The notes below the pieces were generated by a model that was not told the origin of the DNA, searched no databases, and saw only the letters and a program-made list of their open reading frames with translations. Below, one piece after another: positions 35,561 to 46,605 of a stretch of DNA of 64,000 bases; positions within the stretch are counted from its first letter, which is position 1, and each line of letters begins with the position of its first letter. A program made the position numbers and the translations under genes. The DNA comes from Augochlora pura (lineage: Eukaryota; Arthropoda; Insecta; Hymenoptera; Halictidae), in the NCBI RefSeq assembly GCF_028453695.1, contig NC_135773.1, forward strand, positions 5,890,001 through 5,954,000, given 5' to 3'.

Positions 35561-36519
35561 CCTCCTGGCCCCCGTGGCGCGTCTCGGTCATCGGTAGATA
35601 TTTAAATGTTACATGAATACGCATGCAGGTTAATTAGATAAAAAAATTATACGTTCTTGAACATGTATGTATATAGTGTTTTTATTTATGCATACACCAG
35701 ACAATCTGAAGAAAATCATTTAAAAACTGAACGTATATCCGCTTCGCACTTATATTCTTGTTCATAAATATCCATGAAGAACATAACAATTTTCGAACAC
35801 AAATTCATGATTTCAGATAATGGTTTTAATCGCGTATACGGCGATAAACGCCGCAAAGTGCGCCGATTCTTGCAGCAGCCTGTACAGAGAGGGTGGGTGG
35901 AGAAAGAAAAGGAGGCGCTGCCAAGGGGCGCTCAGTTATTGACCTGGCGATGGGGGTCTCCTCGGTCGGAAAAGGGTGGTCGAAGGCTTGCGAGGACCTC
36001 TTTGAGAATGTTTCGCGCCGGACCCGGGGCTTCCTCGTTGTCCTCGGGCCCGAGCGTACGCTATTGTTGCATCTCTTTATACGAGGCGCACGGCTGACCG
36101 AAATGAATTTAGTCTGCGGGTGGGTGACCCCTCCCGGTCTCCCCTGCCCCGCCCTCGTCCACTCCATTCTGCGAATGAAAGCAACGAGCCGAATCGCTCG
36201 ACAGCCGGCGCGGCGGAAAGAAGCTTTGCTCGGTCCTCGCGCTAATGGAACTCTTGTTTTGTGTGTCGGGTGAAAAGAAATTGTCGCAGAGGCGTGGCTC
36301 GGCGCGGTCACCTCCGTGCCATTATGCCGTCGTTCGAGGATTTTCCGGGAACGAACGCCGGCATCGGGGTAAACGAGCTCTCGACGATCGGAAACGCTGA
36401 AAGAGTTTGCGGATTATCCATGATCCGTAATTTACGGGTACCATAATGTCTGCACCCCGGTAACCTCGATGTCTCAATTATAGCACGAAACTAAAACCCT
36501 CGTTACAATTTATAGGCTA
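35561..36519. other. Non-coding stretch with GC-rich island
   Basis: The island at 35840-36460 has overlapping frames on both strands (161 codons minus, 126 plus). Neither has a domain, and the antiparallel overlap argues for composition rather than coding. Confidence 0.45.
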
Positions 36520-36755
36520 TTAACACATTGAAGGCGGGTGATCTTGACTCGTTTTTCGTCCTAGAGCGGGCGCTATTTTGTGTAATCATAAATTTAGTCT
36601 ACAAAAGTTTAAGGAACTAAAAAGTAATAAATCGTATTATTACGATTCCCGCCTATAAGCCACAATCGAGCTAATATCGTATTACTGCGACTCCCGCCTT
36701 TAAACAGCAGTCGAGATAAATCGTAGTACTACGACTCCCGCCTTTAATGTGTTAA
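36520..36755. mobile_element. TTAA-flanked piggyBac-like MITE with internal tandem repeats, 236 bp
   Basis: The left end TTAACACATTGAAGGCGGG and the reverse complement of the right end TTAACACATTAAAGGCGGG match 18/19, with TTAA at both edges. The right part consists of about 2.6 tandem units of about 45 bp. Each unit holds a dyad of 14 bp: TCGTATTATTACGA (36632-36645), TCGTATTACTGCGA (36677-36690) and TCGTAGTACTACGA (36721-36734). Each dyad is followed by a CTCCCGCCTTTAA-like copy of the inner terminus. The outermost dyad is perfect and centred 28.5 bases from the end. Confidence 0.93.
36627..36748. repeat. About 45-bp tandem array inside the MITE
   Basis: The period is 45 then 44 bp. Each unit combines the TCGTA-dyad with a copy of the terminal CCCGCCTTTAA segment, so the array looks like a multiplied terminus. 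Confidence 0.9.
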
Positions 36756-37161
36756 TATAAATTTAATATATTTGAATAGTTAAATATTTTTATATTATAA
36801 ACGCGCAAATGACAAAGACGATGTGCTATTATATCGTTGAAAATGAGTTAAAAACCTGACGCGGTTTCGACGCGTACCATCGAGGGGACTACGCCGCAGC
36901 GCATCCGACCGGAGGAACCGCACGGACGCGAAAGGCCGAAGCCCGACGTGCCCGGTTGCATAAGCGAGTTATGTTCATGCATTTTGCATCGTATCGCGTC
37001 CGTCCACGAAATTCTAATCGGAGCCCGTTCCGAGAGGCGCGCCGCTGAAAACACGCGAAACACAACAACCGGGTTTCGCAATGTTCGCGCGCGCCACGCG
37101 GAAAGAACGCAGCTTCGAGCTGATTCGACGAGAAAGGCGGTCGCGGGGGAGGGAAGCAGAC

Positions 37162-37187
37162 GAGAGAGAGAGAGAGAGAGAGAGAGA
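37162..37187. repeat. (GA)13 microsatellite
   Basis: Thirteen perfect GA units. Confidence 0.98.
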
Positions 37188-37415
37188 ACGCGGGAGGCGT
37201 TCGGCTCGTTAACTCCGTTTGCGTCGCGGGTACGTAACGGATTTACCGTTTCCAACGGCGCGTCTAATTCTCGGGAAAGGAACGCGGGATTTATAATGTC
37301 ACCGCGTGGCGGCCGGACAAGAAAGCGCCGCCATAATTGAGTGATTAAACGCGCGGACGGCGTCGTAAGGTTGCGCGCCGCGGCACAAGACCGCGCGACT
37401 CGACAAAAGGATACC

Positions 37416-37436
37416 CGCGCGCGCGCGCGCGCGCGC
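37416..37436. repeat. Alternating CG tract
   Basis: Ten CG units plus a C; the longest alternating CG run in the window. Confidence 0.98.
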
Positions 37437-37720
37437 TCGAAACTCGCGACGATACCGAGGGAAACTGTGCCCCCGTTGGATCCGCTTTTCTAACCAGTTT
37501 GCTGAACCGTGGACTACTCTGCATACGATCTTTTAAATGCCGCGATCCTCGCCACGTTTTATTTTGACGCTACGTCGCAACGATTTTCTCGGAAAATAGG
37601 ACAAAAAGAGAAAAAAAATTGCATAATTTACTTTTTCATATAGTACACTCATCAAAATCAGCTGATCGATCGAGAAGGCTGTATACTTCGATTTTCTTCG
37701 TGTCAAAGTATATACGAATC

Positions 37721-37756
37721 TTAAGCAATTAGCCGATTCTGACGAGTACACTCGTC
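37721..37756 (+). mobile_element. Degenerate terminus related to the 9615 MITE family
   Basis: TTAA at 37721 is followed, at exactly the family offset of 20 bases, by GACGAGTACACTCGTC (37741-37756; 14/16 symmetric). The terminal CCC is lost, and no opposite end is seen. Confidence 0.45.
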
Positions 37757-37979
37757 GAACAAATAAATTACAAAAGTTCTCATAAATTAGCTTGACGCTA
37801 AATTATCTTGATACACAGCATAATTACAGTATAACATGCACACTTCTCGACGAGATTGCGACAGCCAACTGGTCAAGACATTAGTCAACATTTTCGAAAT
37901 TGCGTGTTACGTCACGCGGATTCCGATCCGCTCGAGTATAAAATAAAAATGTGGAACGCGGCAGACACCGGCAGAGGTC
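37757..37979. other. AT-rich spacer
   Basis: Nothing recognised. Confidence 0.4.
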
Positions 37980-38850
37980 TAATAATTCTAGTATTTCCCG
38001 AGCCGGTTATCCGCTCGCCGGTGTATCGAAGTGTTCCGAGGCAGGGAGGGAGGGAGGGACAAGGAAAAATCGGTTTCAATAACTGGATCACGTTTTGCCC
38101 CGGTAGGACGTTTTCGAGCCCCTATCCGAGGGGGGCAAATCGGCTCGCGCGTGCCACGGACAGATCCGTCCATCAGCTTTCCCACGGGCTCGCCGTCGAT
38201 CGAACATTTGTCTTCCATCGAGCCGGGCTTCGCGTCGCCCACGCTCCGAATCGAATATCCCCGTTGCGTGCGACGACGCGAAGCGACGAGAGGGGGATCC
38301 CGCCGAAGCTGGTCGTCGCGCGCGCCGCTCGCCGCTCGCCCGCTCGCCGCTCGAGGGAAGAAACGGTCCACCGAAAATCGCCGCTCGGCTCAATTAATCG
38401 GTAGCTCGGGAGCGTGGTTGCCGGCTCGCAACAGGTAGGCCAGGTGATCGTGCGGTTACCAGAGACAGACAGACCGCCGCGAGAAATTCGACAACGCCGC
38501 CAACTGGTTCACTTTCTCTCGGCCGGCGAACACGCAGACCGTTCTGGCTTCGTTCCTTGTGTTCTCCAACCTGGCTACGCACGCACCCGCGCCTCCTCGC
38601 GTCCCTGTGTGGGCGTGTGCGTGCTCGCGCGCACCTACTGCCGCGGGAAACGCCTCCTATCGCCGATCGCCGATCGACCGATCCATGGATCCGGGTAGTC
38701 GCGGAGAATCGTTCTGGACCAACGGATACGATCCCGCTCTAGCCGCGACCGTTCACCGGATCTTTATGCAAAATAAAAATTCAATGGATCGGAATAAACA
38801 AGAATCAGAACCTACGCTCATTTCTAACCAGTCGGCTCTTTAAAGCAACC
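37980..38850. other. Strongly GC-rich island, possible promoter or first-exon region
   Basis: One of the most CpG-rich segments. It contains a G-quadruplex motif, a CGCTCGC microrepeat (about 38323-38353) and several simultaneous open frames on both strands. A plus-strand start codon at 38685 (context GATCCATGG) opens 52 codons ending at 38843; the peptide starts MDPGSRGESFW and is polar, less Arg-rich than its neighbours. A donor-like CAG/GTAGGC lies at 38434. This is compatible with an alternative first exon, but codon bias and homology cannot be judged here. Confidence 0.25.
38044..38058 (+). repeat. G-quadruplex motif (GGGA)n
   Basis: Four GGG runs separated by single A bases, the most stable class of intramolecular quadruplex motif, on the plus strand. 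Confidence 0.9.
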
Positions 38851-41800
38851 GACGTCGTGTATGCTACCTGATAATTATATATATTTTTCAATAGCGATGA
38901 ATATATTTTAGTTCTCACTGAAATTGTAATTTGAACGAAAAGACTTGCGAAGTACGATGCAACTGTTTCTTTATAGTCAACCTCCAAGGCGCGGTCTAAT
39001 CCAACAAAAATGAAATGTAATCGTTTTACTTGCTTTAACGTACAAACAAGTTTTAGGCAACAAGTACGATTATAATTCCTAACGAGTTATATTCGTTAAT
39101 AATTAATTACGTTGCTTTTGTCCGAAACCGACACGGATCAAAAGAACTCGGATAAGCTAAACCATCTCAAATTGAACAGTTAATGGTCGATAACTAATAT
39201 TACGTAATCGAGGGTCGCGTAAGTTGACACAGAGAAAAGGAAGCTCCTCGTGAAAGAAACGGCCCACGTGTACACAGAACTCGAGTCGATAATTTACGAT
39301 TTTACAAATACGAACGTTCAATCAGAGATACAGAGGTTCCCTATGTAACTGCGAAATCGACGTTGATTGATCGATAGGTAAATCCCCGACGATTCGGCTG
39401 CCAAGTATCAAACGCGTGACGCCACGATAGAACAGCAATCGTCGGGCAAACGTAGAAATCGTCGCGCGGCGGTCGAATGACGCAGACGAATCCCAAAGTG
39501 TTAACCAAGATCGCCCGGAGCCATTCCCAATGCAAACGACGCGGTCTCAACACCTGTCGCTCGATGGAATGTACCGAGGGCCTCGCCGATCATGAATCGT
39601 CGGTTCGAGTCGGCCATCTATAGCCATCGGGAGCACGAGCGTGCTACGGCTCGCCGATTCGTCGAGGTTCGAGAGTCGATTCGATGCTCGTTCGATTATC
39701 CTCGACCACCAAATACGCACCTTTTAAATAGCTTCGGGTTTCGAGTGATAGACAGAGTTCTACAGAAATTATTTTTAAAATTCTGATAACTTATTATAAA
39801 TTATAATAACTACCTTATTATTCAAAATTCTTTATGACCAGTTATTATATATTAATTATAACTAACGAGTCATAACTCTGGTCTTAGACGACTACCCTCA
39901 CCAAACGATCGAATTTAATAAATGTTTTAATATTGACAACATAATTTTAATTCCTTTTAAAATACGCGAATATTATCCCATTTTACTAAATTAACTAAAT
40001 TTGAATAACTGCATAAAAGTGATGTATCTACTATTATCATAAGCTTAGTATATCTTATTTGAGCATAAATAATATAATTCCAGATTAATGTGAAAATATG
40101 TTTTGTATTTGAGAAATATGATTTGTTACGGAAAAGATAGTGAACAATTTCGTTGCAAGTAAATAAGTAGCTACGTCTCGAGGATTAGTCTTCGAAGGGT
40201 TAACGCCCCGGCTGATCCAAGTAGCGTCAATAGTGGTGCGTGGAATCCCACCCCAGCATTCGAAGATATAGCACAGTCCCCCGATACTCTATTGAACGGT
40301 CATAGGTTTATTTTACCGAACGACACGGCGCTGGTTCTTCTTTCATAAAATAAAAACAGACGATTCGATACAGTCGAAGAAACCGGAAGCAGCCGAAGCG
40401 TGATACGCGTAGATTTATTAACACGGTTCCCTCGTTTCGTATTGCTTCACCCTGATTTCCGTCTTAATTATTTTTGTTCTCTAATAATATAATATCCGCG
40501 GCATTAACATACTCGTATAGATTCTTCCCTGTGAACTGGCAGCGAACACTAATTGAAACGACCAATTAAGGCGTCTGAAAAGATATCCAGGAAATCGCTG
40601 TGATTTATTTCGGTGAAACCGTTCGATCCTTTCCAGAATCGAACGAAACGCGGGCAGGTGTTTACAGAGTAAGTGAAATCCATTTCAAGAAAAATCCTAT
40701 CGATCACGCGGAACGCGACAGTGAACATGTTAAATGGCCTGTTGCAAGCTTTCCCGCGGTCAAATTTGTATAAAATTGGTCGATGATGAACGAGCAAAAA
40801 AACATCCGATAATGTCGTTACACACGGAACATCTCCGAAATGATCGATCGCCGCGTCGTCGACGCTGATCGATGGGAATTTTCGTTGAACTCCGGCAGAC
40901 GTTCGACTATCGGCATGATCGCGCGGAACACAAGTCCGTAAAATCCCCGTCCCGGACGGGTACCTGATTTGCACTCGAGGAGTCGCTCGCGAGCGTACCG
41001 CGTGATTCGCCGTTTATTTCCCCGTGATGAGACTGCAAGATTCGGGGAGGGAGAACGATAACTACTATCAATGACGCAACGTTCTTGTATTTATATCAAT
41101 CGCTACAATCCCGATTAGTATAGCGTAGCCGTGTAAGCAAGTGGGAGGATTACGTGTGCAACTCCTGCTGGGGTTTCTGCACTATTTTTAAAATCTCTAA
41201 TCTACCGAATTAATCCGACCGATGCCACGACCAACATCTTCCGTGATTATACAAACATATTTACGACAAGCTGCCATGGATTAAAACGCTGATAAAACGA
41301 CCGAGTTTACTCGATAACGCTTCCTCTCGGAATCGTCAATATACAACTTATGCTAATCGTGTTTTAATCTTTTACGAGTAACTGAGGCTGTTTTAACTTG
41401 GAAAATTATTTCTTAATAGATTCCATTGAGCAAGAGCGTTATATATTGTTAACGCGAATGACAGAATTCTCTCATATCTAAACATTAATTTTTAATGCAC
41501 TCTCGCGCAAAAGAAAATTTCTACAGATTTACATGATCCGAAAATTTAGCTCGTATCCATTTAATTTGTCGTATTCTACACGATTTCACGTCCCATGATC
41601 TTTATACAATTCGTAACATTAACGTAAGGGTAAATAATATTATCTAAATGGCACGTGTATCATACAGTTGTAAAAAGCAGTAGAAACTTCTGCTATCTCT
41701 GCTAGTTTTTCAGTTCGGTCAACACTGACGAGATTAAAGAAGCAATCAGTGCGTTAAATTGTACATAATTTAGGTATTACATTAATTCGCTACGATTCTT

Positions 41801-42175
41801 TTTTTTTTCTTTTTTTTAAATGATAGCTCAGCGATGATCGCGCGAAACGATTTGTCCTGATTTCGCGTGACTTTTCTGGCTCGTCGTTAACGCGTCGATT
41901 CGGAACGTTTTTCCACGGGAAATAAGTTCGTCGCCGATCCTAATTGCCGCGAATTAATCTGCGAAAACGCGGTCCCCGTATAAACATTCATCGAATGGAT
42001 TCCATCGTAATCCCATGCATATCAATGAGAGACGATTGCAGCGCGCCGAGGAGGCGTACATGCGCAGAGCATTCGTGGGGAAAACTACTTTTACTCGCGC
42101 GTGGATCCCCCGGCAAAGCTCTCCGGAGAATTTTAATCCCGAGCAAACGCGTTTATTTTCGAGCGCGTTTAAGCA
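38851..42175. other. Non-coding stretch, mostly AT-rich
   Basis: A 141-codon minus frame (40549-40974) has a more balanced composition (Phe, Asp, Val) than other frames here but no recognised domain or conserved motif. The lone TTAA terminus at 40203 is listed separately. No RNA gene was seen. Confidence 0.4.
40186..40203 (-). mobile_element. Lone TTAACCCTT-type terminus
   Basis: On the minus strand it reads TTAACCCTTCGAAGACTA. No inverted partner was found upstream and there is no dyad at the usual position. Weak. Confidence 0.25.
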
Positions 42176-42201
42176 TCTCTCTCTCTCTCTCTCTCTCTCT
42201 C
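42176..42201. repeat. (TC)13 microsatellite
   Basis: Thirteen perfect TC units followed by a T-rich run. Confidence 0.98.
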
Positions 42202-44230
42202 TTTGTTCTTCTCTTTTTCTTTTTTAGATGGCGTCGAAGGCGACGAAGAGCGCGAACACAGCGTTAGCTCATTGAAAAGCCGGCGGAGGGGACTTAAAGG
42301 ATCCAGGACGCCGCCGGTGTCGTAATCAGAGCGATTAGGCGTGGCCGCGATAAGCACGCTGCCCGTGTTCCACAAACCGGGGCTACGAGGCGCGGATTAA
42401 TTGTTTCCAAATCGAAACTAAATCTTTCGACGGTTTCGCAATTATTGGATCTCAATTCGTAATTCGTTCCGTCGATCTAATTTATTAACTCGAGGTCGAA
42501 TTATCGAAATATCAGTAACGTCAACATTACCACTATTTGTTCATTCACTAATCAATTTCTTCGAATTTATTAACCAATCTCATTTCATTTATAAATCGAT
42601 CTAAAATATCTTCACCGTTCTCTTTCCTATCTATTCGCTGTAAAAGCGTGAGAGACGCGTTGTATTTGCGAACGGTGCTGTTTTTCGTAAAAGTTCGCCG
42701 TTGTGTAATTCAGCGAACAATGATATTAGATGATCGTTCTGGATCGTGGCGAGGCGGGTCACGAAATAAAGGTTCGCGTTTCTCGTCGAGCGTAATCGTC
42801 CGCGAATAGAATATGTCGGGACAAATTCTTACCGCTCACGATGACAAAATTCAATCAACGACCACGCAACGCGACGGTTAAATGTCAAGCAGACTCGTTC
42901 GGCGCCGCGTGAAAAATCACGCTCTCGGCCGATCGGTTTCGATCGATTTCTAAGTCGGGCGAAATGCATGACGAAAGGATTGTCCCTCCTCCTTTGCTTT
43001 ATGCAGAACGACGATTTGTATACGCCGCGAGGAGCGACCGGATCGATCCGCGAATGCGAAGTGCTACGAGCTATTATCGTTCGGCGCTGTTCTTCTTTGC
43101 TATTCCGACTTTTCGTTGTCTGCTTGGAATCTGCATTACTTCGAATCAGTTTCGACAGAAAGGAAAATCTGGCAAGTAACATACATAAATATTCATGCGT
43201 CTTCAGTAGAATATTGAAAAGATATTTGTATTATTTTTAAATTATAAATGTTGATATATAATTTTACATATAATTATATTAAATGAAAATTATATTAAAA
43301 TTATACAATAGATCGAAATACAAAATGGAGTTTTTTCGAATAAGTATTTGTCTAAAATAATGATTTTTTAGTCGAAATTATTCTGTCCATTTATTCGAAT
43401 AAATTGTAGCAAAAAGAATAGAAATGAAATAAATTGATAAATTCTGAAAAAATATATATAAATATATCTCCTTAATTGCACGGTAAAAGTGGAGAAACCC
43501 GTGTGCACAAAAGTGCATATACTCATACAAAGAGTATACGAAAGTCGGCATGAGTCATTTGCTTTACTTTCCTCATAAGTCACAAGTATAAATACGTTTC
43601 TGAATCATGAAACTCTGAGACCACAATAATGCAGCTTAAACGATTTTTTTTTTTTTTGGATTAATAAAAATATCTGCATTATTTATAGGAATGTCTCTTA
43701 CGTAATTCACAAGATTTCAAAAATTTCAGTAATTGCCACGTTGCTGTAGGTACACGGTGAACCGGCTCGGAATAATTACACCCTGTCCGTTTTATCGCAT
43801 TAAATGTCCACAAGTTATCATCTTTTCTTTAACTCACACGCGTGACTATTTTTTTTTTAGTTTCGCTGTCCTTTTTCCTTGTCAAGACTCATTTCAGTTT
43901 TATACCTTACACGCGTTACCGGCTCGTTCGTAGATTAGTGTAACAGCATTTTCCAGCGAAAAGTCCTTTTCCACGCGAACACTTTCCGCACGAGCAAATA
44001 AATTATCGAGGAAATCGCCCGCGTTCGAAATAGTGAAATTAGCGTAGAAACAATAATTTTCCGAACCGTGTTTCGCAACAGCCCGAAGCGTACGCGTACC
44101 GTTGTTACGTAAAAGTTATAGTGCTTGACAAGAAACAAGTTCGCGTTATAAAACGCTGGTACAATTAATACGTTTAGGACCGATAGAACCATTAAGATTT
44201 CTTTCGGTTGAAAATTATGGTGCGAATTGT

Positions 44231-44263
44231 AATGTAATAAAAATGTAATAAAAATGTAATAAA
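44231..44263. repeat. 11-bp tandem repeat, three perfect copies
   Basis: Three identical AATGTAATAAA units. Confidence 0.95.
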
Positions 44264-44934
44264 AACCCTCGTCAGGAAACGAATAATAATTTAATATACT
44301 GCAGCGAAGCGTGACGATGCCTAGAAAAGGAAACGAAGATGGTGGAAAATATGCTTGATTATCATACTACGACAGGTATAAATTTCGAGGGTCGTTAATT
44401 AAGTGTCCTTAGCTGGTTGGCGTCTTTGGAAACTTGTTCTAACGCCGAGATTCGGCAACGTATAATCGCCCGAAGACAATAAAATGCGACACGTAATTGA
44501 CTCGAGCGATAGGAACGGCTATTTTATTTTCTGTTTCATTGACGCCACTACTCTCCCTCTCCCTCTCTCTACCCTCTCTTTCTCCCTTTATCTCTCTCAA
44601 TCTGGTGCTCGTAGGAAACCGTCGAACGCTGACGAAAGGGAAAAACCCAGAAGTAGAGAAGGGAGACGGAAGAAGGCAAGCACCGAGAGCCTGGAAAGTG
44701 GAAACATGTCTACCTTAACGAAGCTCATTGTTCTCGACTTTCGGCGGAAATCCACAATGCTGCTTTCCTGGCTCGTTCGGCTTGCTACTTGAGCACCGAT
44801 CCGAGAGTTCACCTATTTGACCGTTGAAAAGCGAAGAAAGGTGTTCCGGACGAGGAAGCTCGGGAAAATGATCGGTCAGCGGCATGCTACCGTGAACAAA
44901 ATGAAACGACCTTCTTGGGTTTCCTTTCCTCTTC

Positions 44935-44951
44935 TTTTTTTTTTTTTTTTT
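44935..44951. repeat. Homopolymer T17
   Basis: Seventeen T bases. It could be a reverse-strand retroposon tail, but no flanking duplication was found. Confidence 0.95.
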
Positions 44952-45413
44952 CTAAACGAGGCTCTGATATTTCCAACTATCTATTCCCGCTGGTCGTCTG
45001 GTTTCTATTCCTGCGCTTGCTAAACGGCGATCGAATTCGCTTGGAAAATAAGTTTGGACCGATGGAATCGTTAACTGTCCGAACTATCAATCTACTCTAT
45101 GGAAATAAGCAAAAATTCGACAAAAAAAACGGAAGAACTTGTTAAACAGATCCGAGCAGATTTTTTGTTATAAAATAGTTGGAATTTTAGAAAAAATAAT
45201 ACAATCAATTTTATAATTCTAGCAATGTAACGACAATGGTGAAAGACCTAAATAAATAAATATTTTCTTCAAAGCAGTAGACGTTGGTTGCTTTACGGCT
45301 CGGAAGACGCGAGAAGAGAAAAGAGCAATAAAGTTTCGTTTATCTGGCAGATTGTAATGTAAAATCCATCGACAAGTAAGACAAAGGAATTGTGTTAATC
45401 ACGCATGGCCGAC

Positions 45414-45432
45414 GCGGCATTAAAAGTGTTAA
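45414..45432 (-). mobile_element. Lone TTAACAC-type terminus
   Basis: On the minus strand it reads TTAACACTTTTAATGCCGC, similar to the ends at 31271 and 36520. No partner was found. Confidence 0.3.
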
Positions 45433-46177
45433 TGAACATCGTTAAGCGGTATAAAAGAAAATTGTAGTCCAGACTTTAGGATAACGAAGTTTCAAGTAGA
45501 TAGAAAGCAGAATTAGGTTGTTTTCAGCTCGCGGTGTGCTTAATATTTATGTATTAGAAAGTAATGGAACACTGCACGTTGTATTTTAATGCGACGAGAG
45601 GATCGAAACTTTTCGATACCACGTCCGAAGCAACGCGTTCAATTTCATTCAATCCCTAAACGGATCATGGCTTTACACTAATTATCGTTAATAAACGTTA
45701 ATCAAATTGTTAAGAAGTTGTTGCAATCCTCTACTAACTCGTCAAATTTGAAACGTCTCACTCGCGCCTACCAATTTCTGAAACTAACTGTAATTGGCAG
45801 CACGGTTAAGATAACGTAGGAAAGATACGAGTTTACGTGTTCCGTCGCGGTAAATATGAAAAAAATGGCATTAGAATGGTGAAAAATATTAGCGCGGTTG
45901 CCCGAGCGTTTAAATATGCGATGCATTATTCATGGGGAAACATATTCCGCGACGTAAATTAGAAATTATGGAACTCGAAGTCGCTCGGCTACCATATGAT
46001 ACTGTTAATACGGACAGTGGACAGTGTCTACTTGGCGAGTTTCCATGCAAGCAACGCCTCCTCCTCGCTTTCCATGTAAACTTCCGTCTTTGTTGAAGCG
46101 TCCAACGCGCTTCGAGGATCAAGACAAATAGAGAACGCGCGCGACTGCGAAAGACACAAGTTTCTTTTGTCGAGTGG

Positions 46178-46199
46178 CTTCTTCTTCTTCTTCTTCTTC
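46178..46199. repeat. (CTT)7 microsatellite
   Basis: Seven CTT units plus C. Confidence 0.97.
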
Positions 46200-46605
46200 G
46201 TCGTCTGCCCCCTCCCCCGACATTCGAGGCTCTGCTGAACTTCGGGAGACACTCTTTCCTCGTTTTGCGGTCGTTTACCGCGCCGGGGAAAATTCGTTCG
46301 GGATACTCTGTCAACTTAGACTACTTCCAAGCATCCTGCGTAATTTCTTAATTAATAAGTCCGCAGTGCAACCGAGTCAGGATCTGCGGAATTTCCATTG
46401 GACATGGCTAAACGAGAAATATTTGAAGCATTAAGAGAATGATACGAATATCTGAGGAACTTTCGCATTTCTGGAACTTTTGCAAAGATTGTCGAGAGAA
46501 GAAATATATTTTTAATTAGTTGCAAAATTCGATTATCGTGAGAAGGATAATTCGCTGGTGTACATTTTTAATTCTGATACATACACGTCTACCATTTATG
46601 AAACA

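Larger units (their letters stand above)
36756..37720. other. GC-rich island with microsatellites
   Basis: CpG-rich at 36860-37460, with antiparallel open frames (135 minus, 130 plus) but no domain. AT-rich after 37500. AGTACACTCATC at 37642-37653 resembles the dyad word of the 9615 family. Confidence 0.45.
42202..46177. other. Non-coding stretch
   Basis: Mostly AT-rich with short islands. Holds a pyrimidine-rich tract at about 44550-44605 and T-runs at 43644-43657 and 44935-44951. Open frames do not exceed 117 codons and none is recognised. Confidence 0.45.

Noticed and set aside
39490..39510. AAAGTGTTAA as a transposon end
   Set aside because: No inverted partner, no dyad at the usual offset, and a common word in AT-rich DNA.
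40549..40974. 141-codon minus frame with more protein-like composition
   Set aside because: It was the best of the long frames by eye, but without homology, splice context or conservation it cannot be called a gene.
43644..43657. T-run as a reverse-strand retroposon tail
   Set aside because: No target duplication was found on either side.
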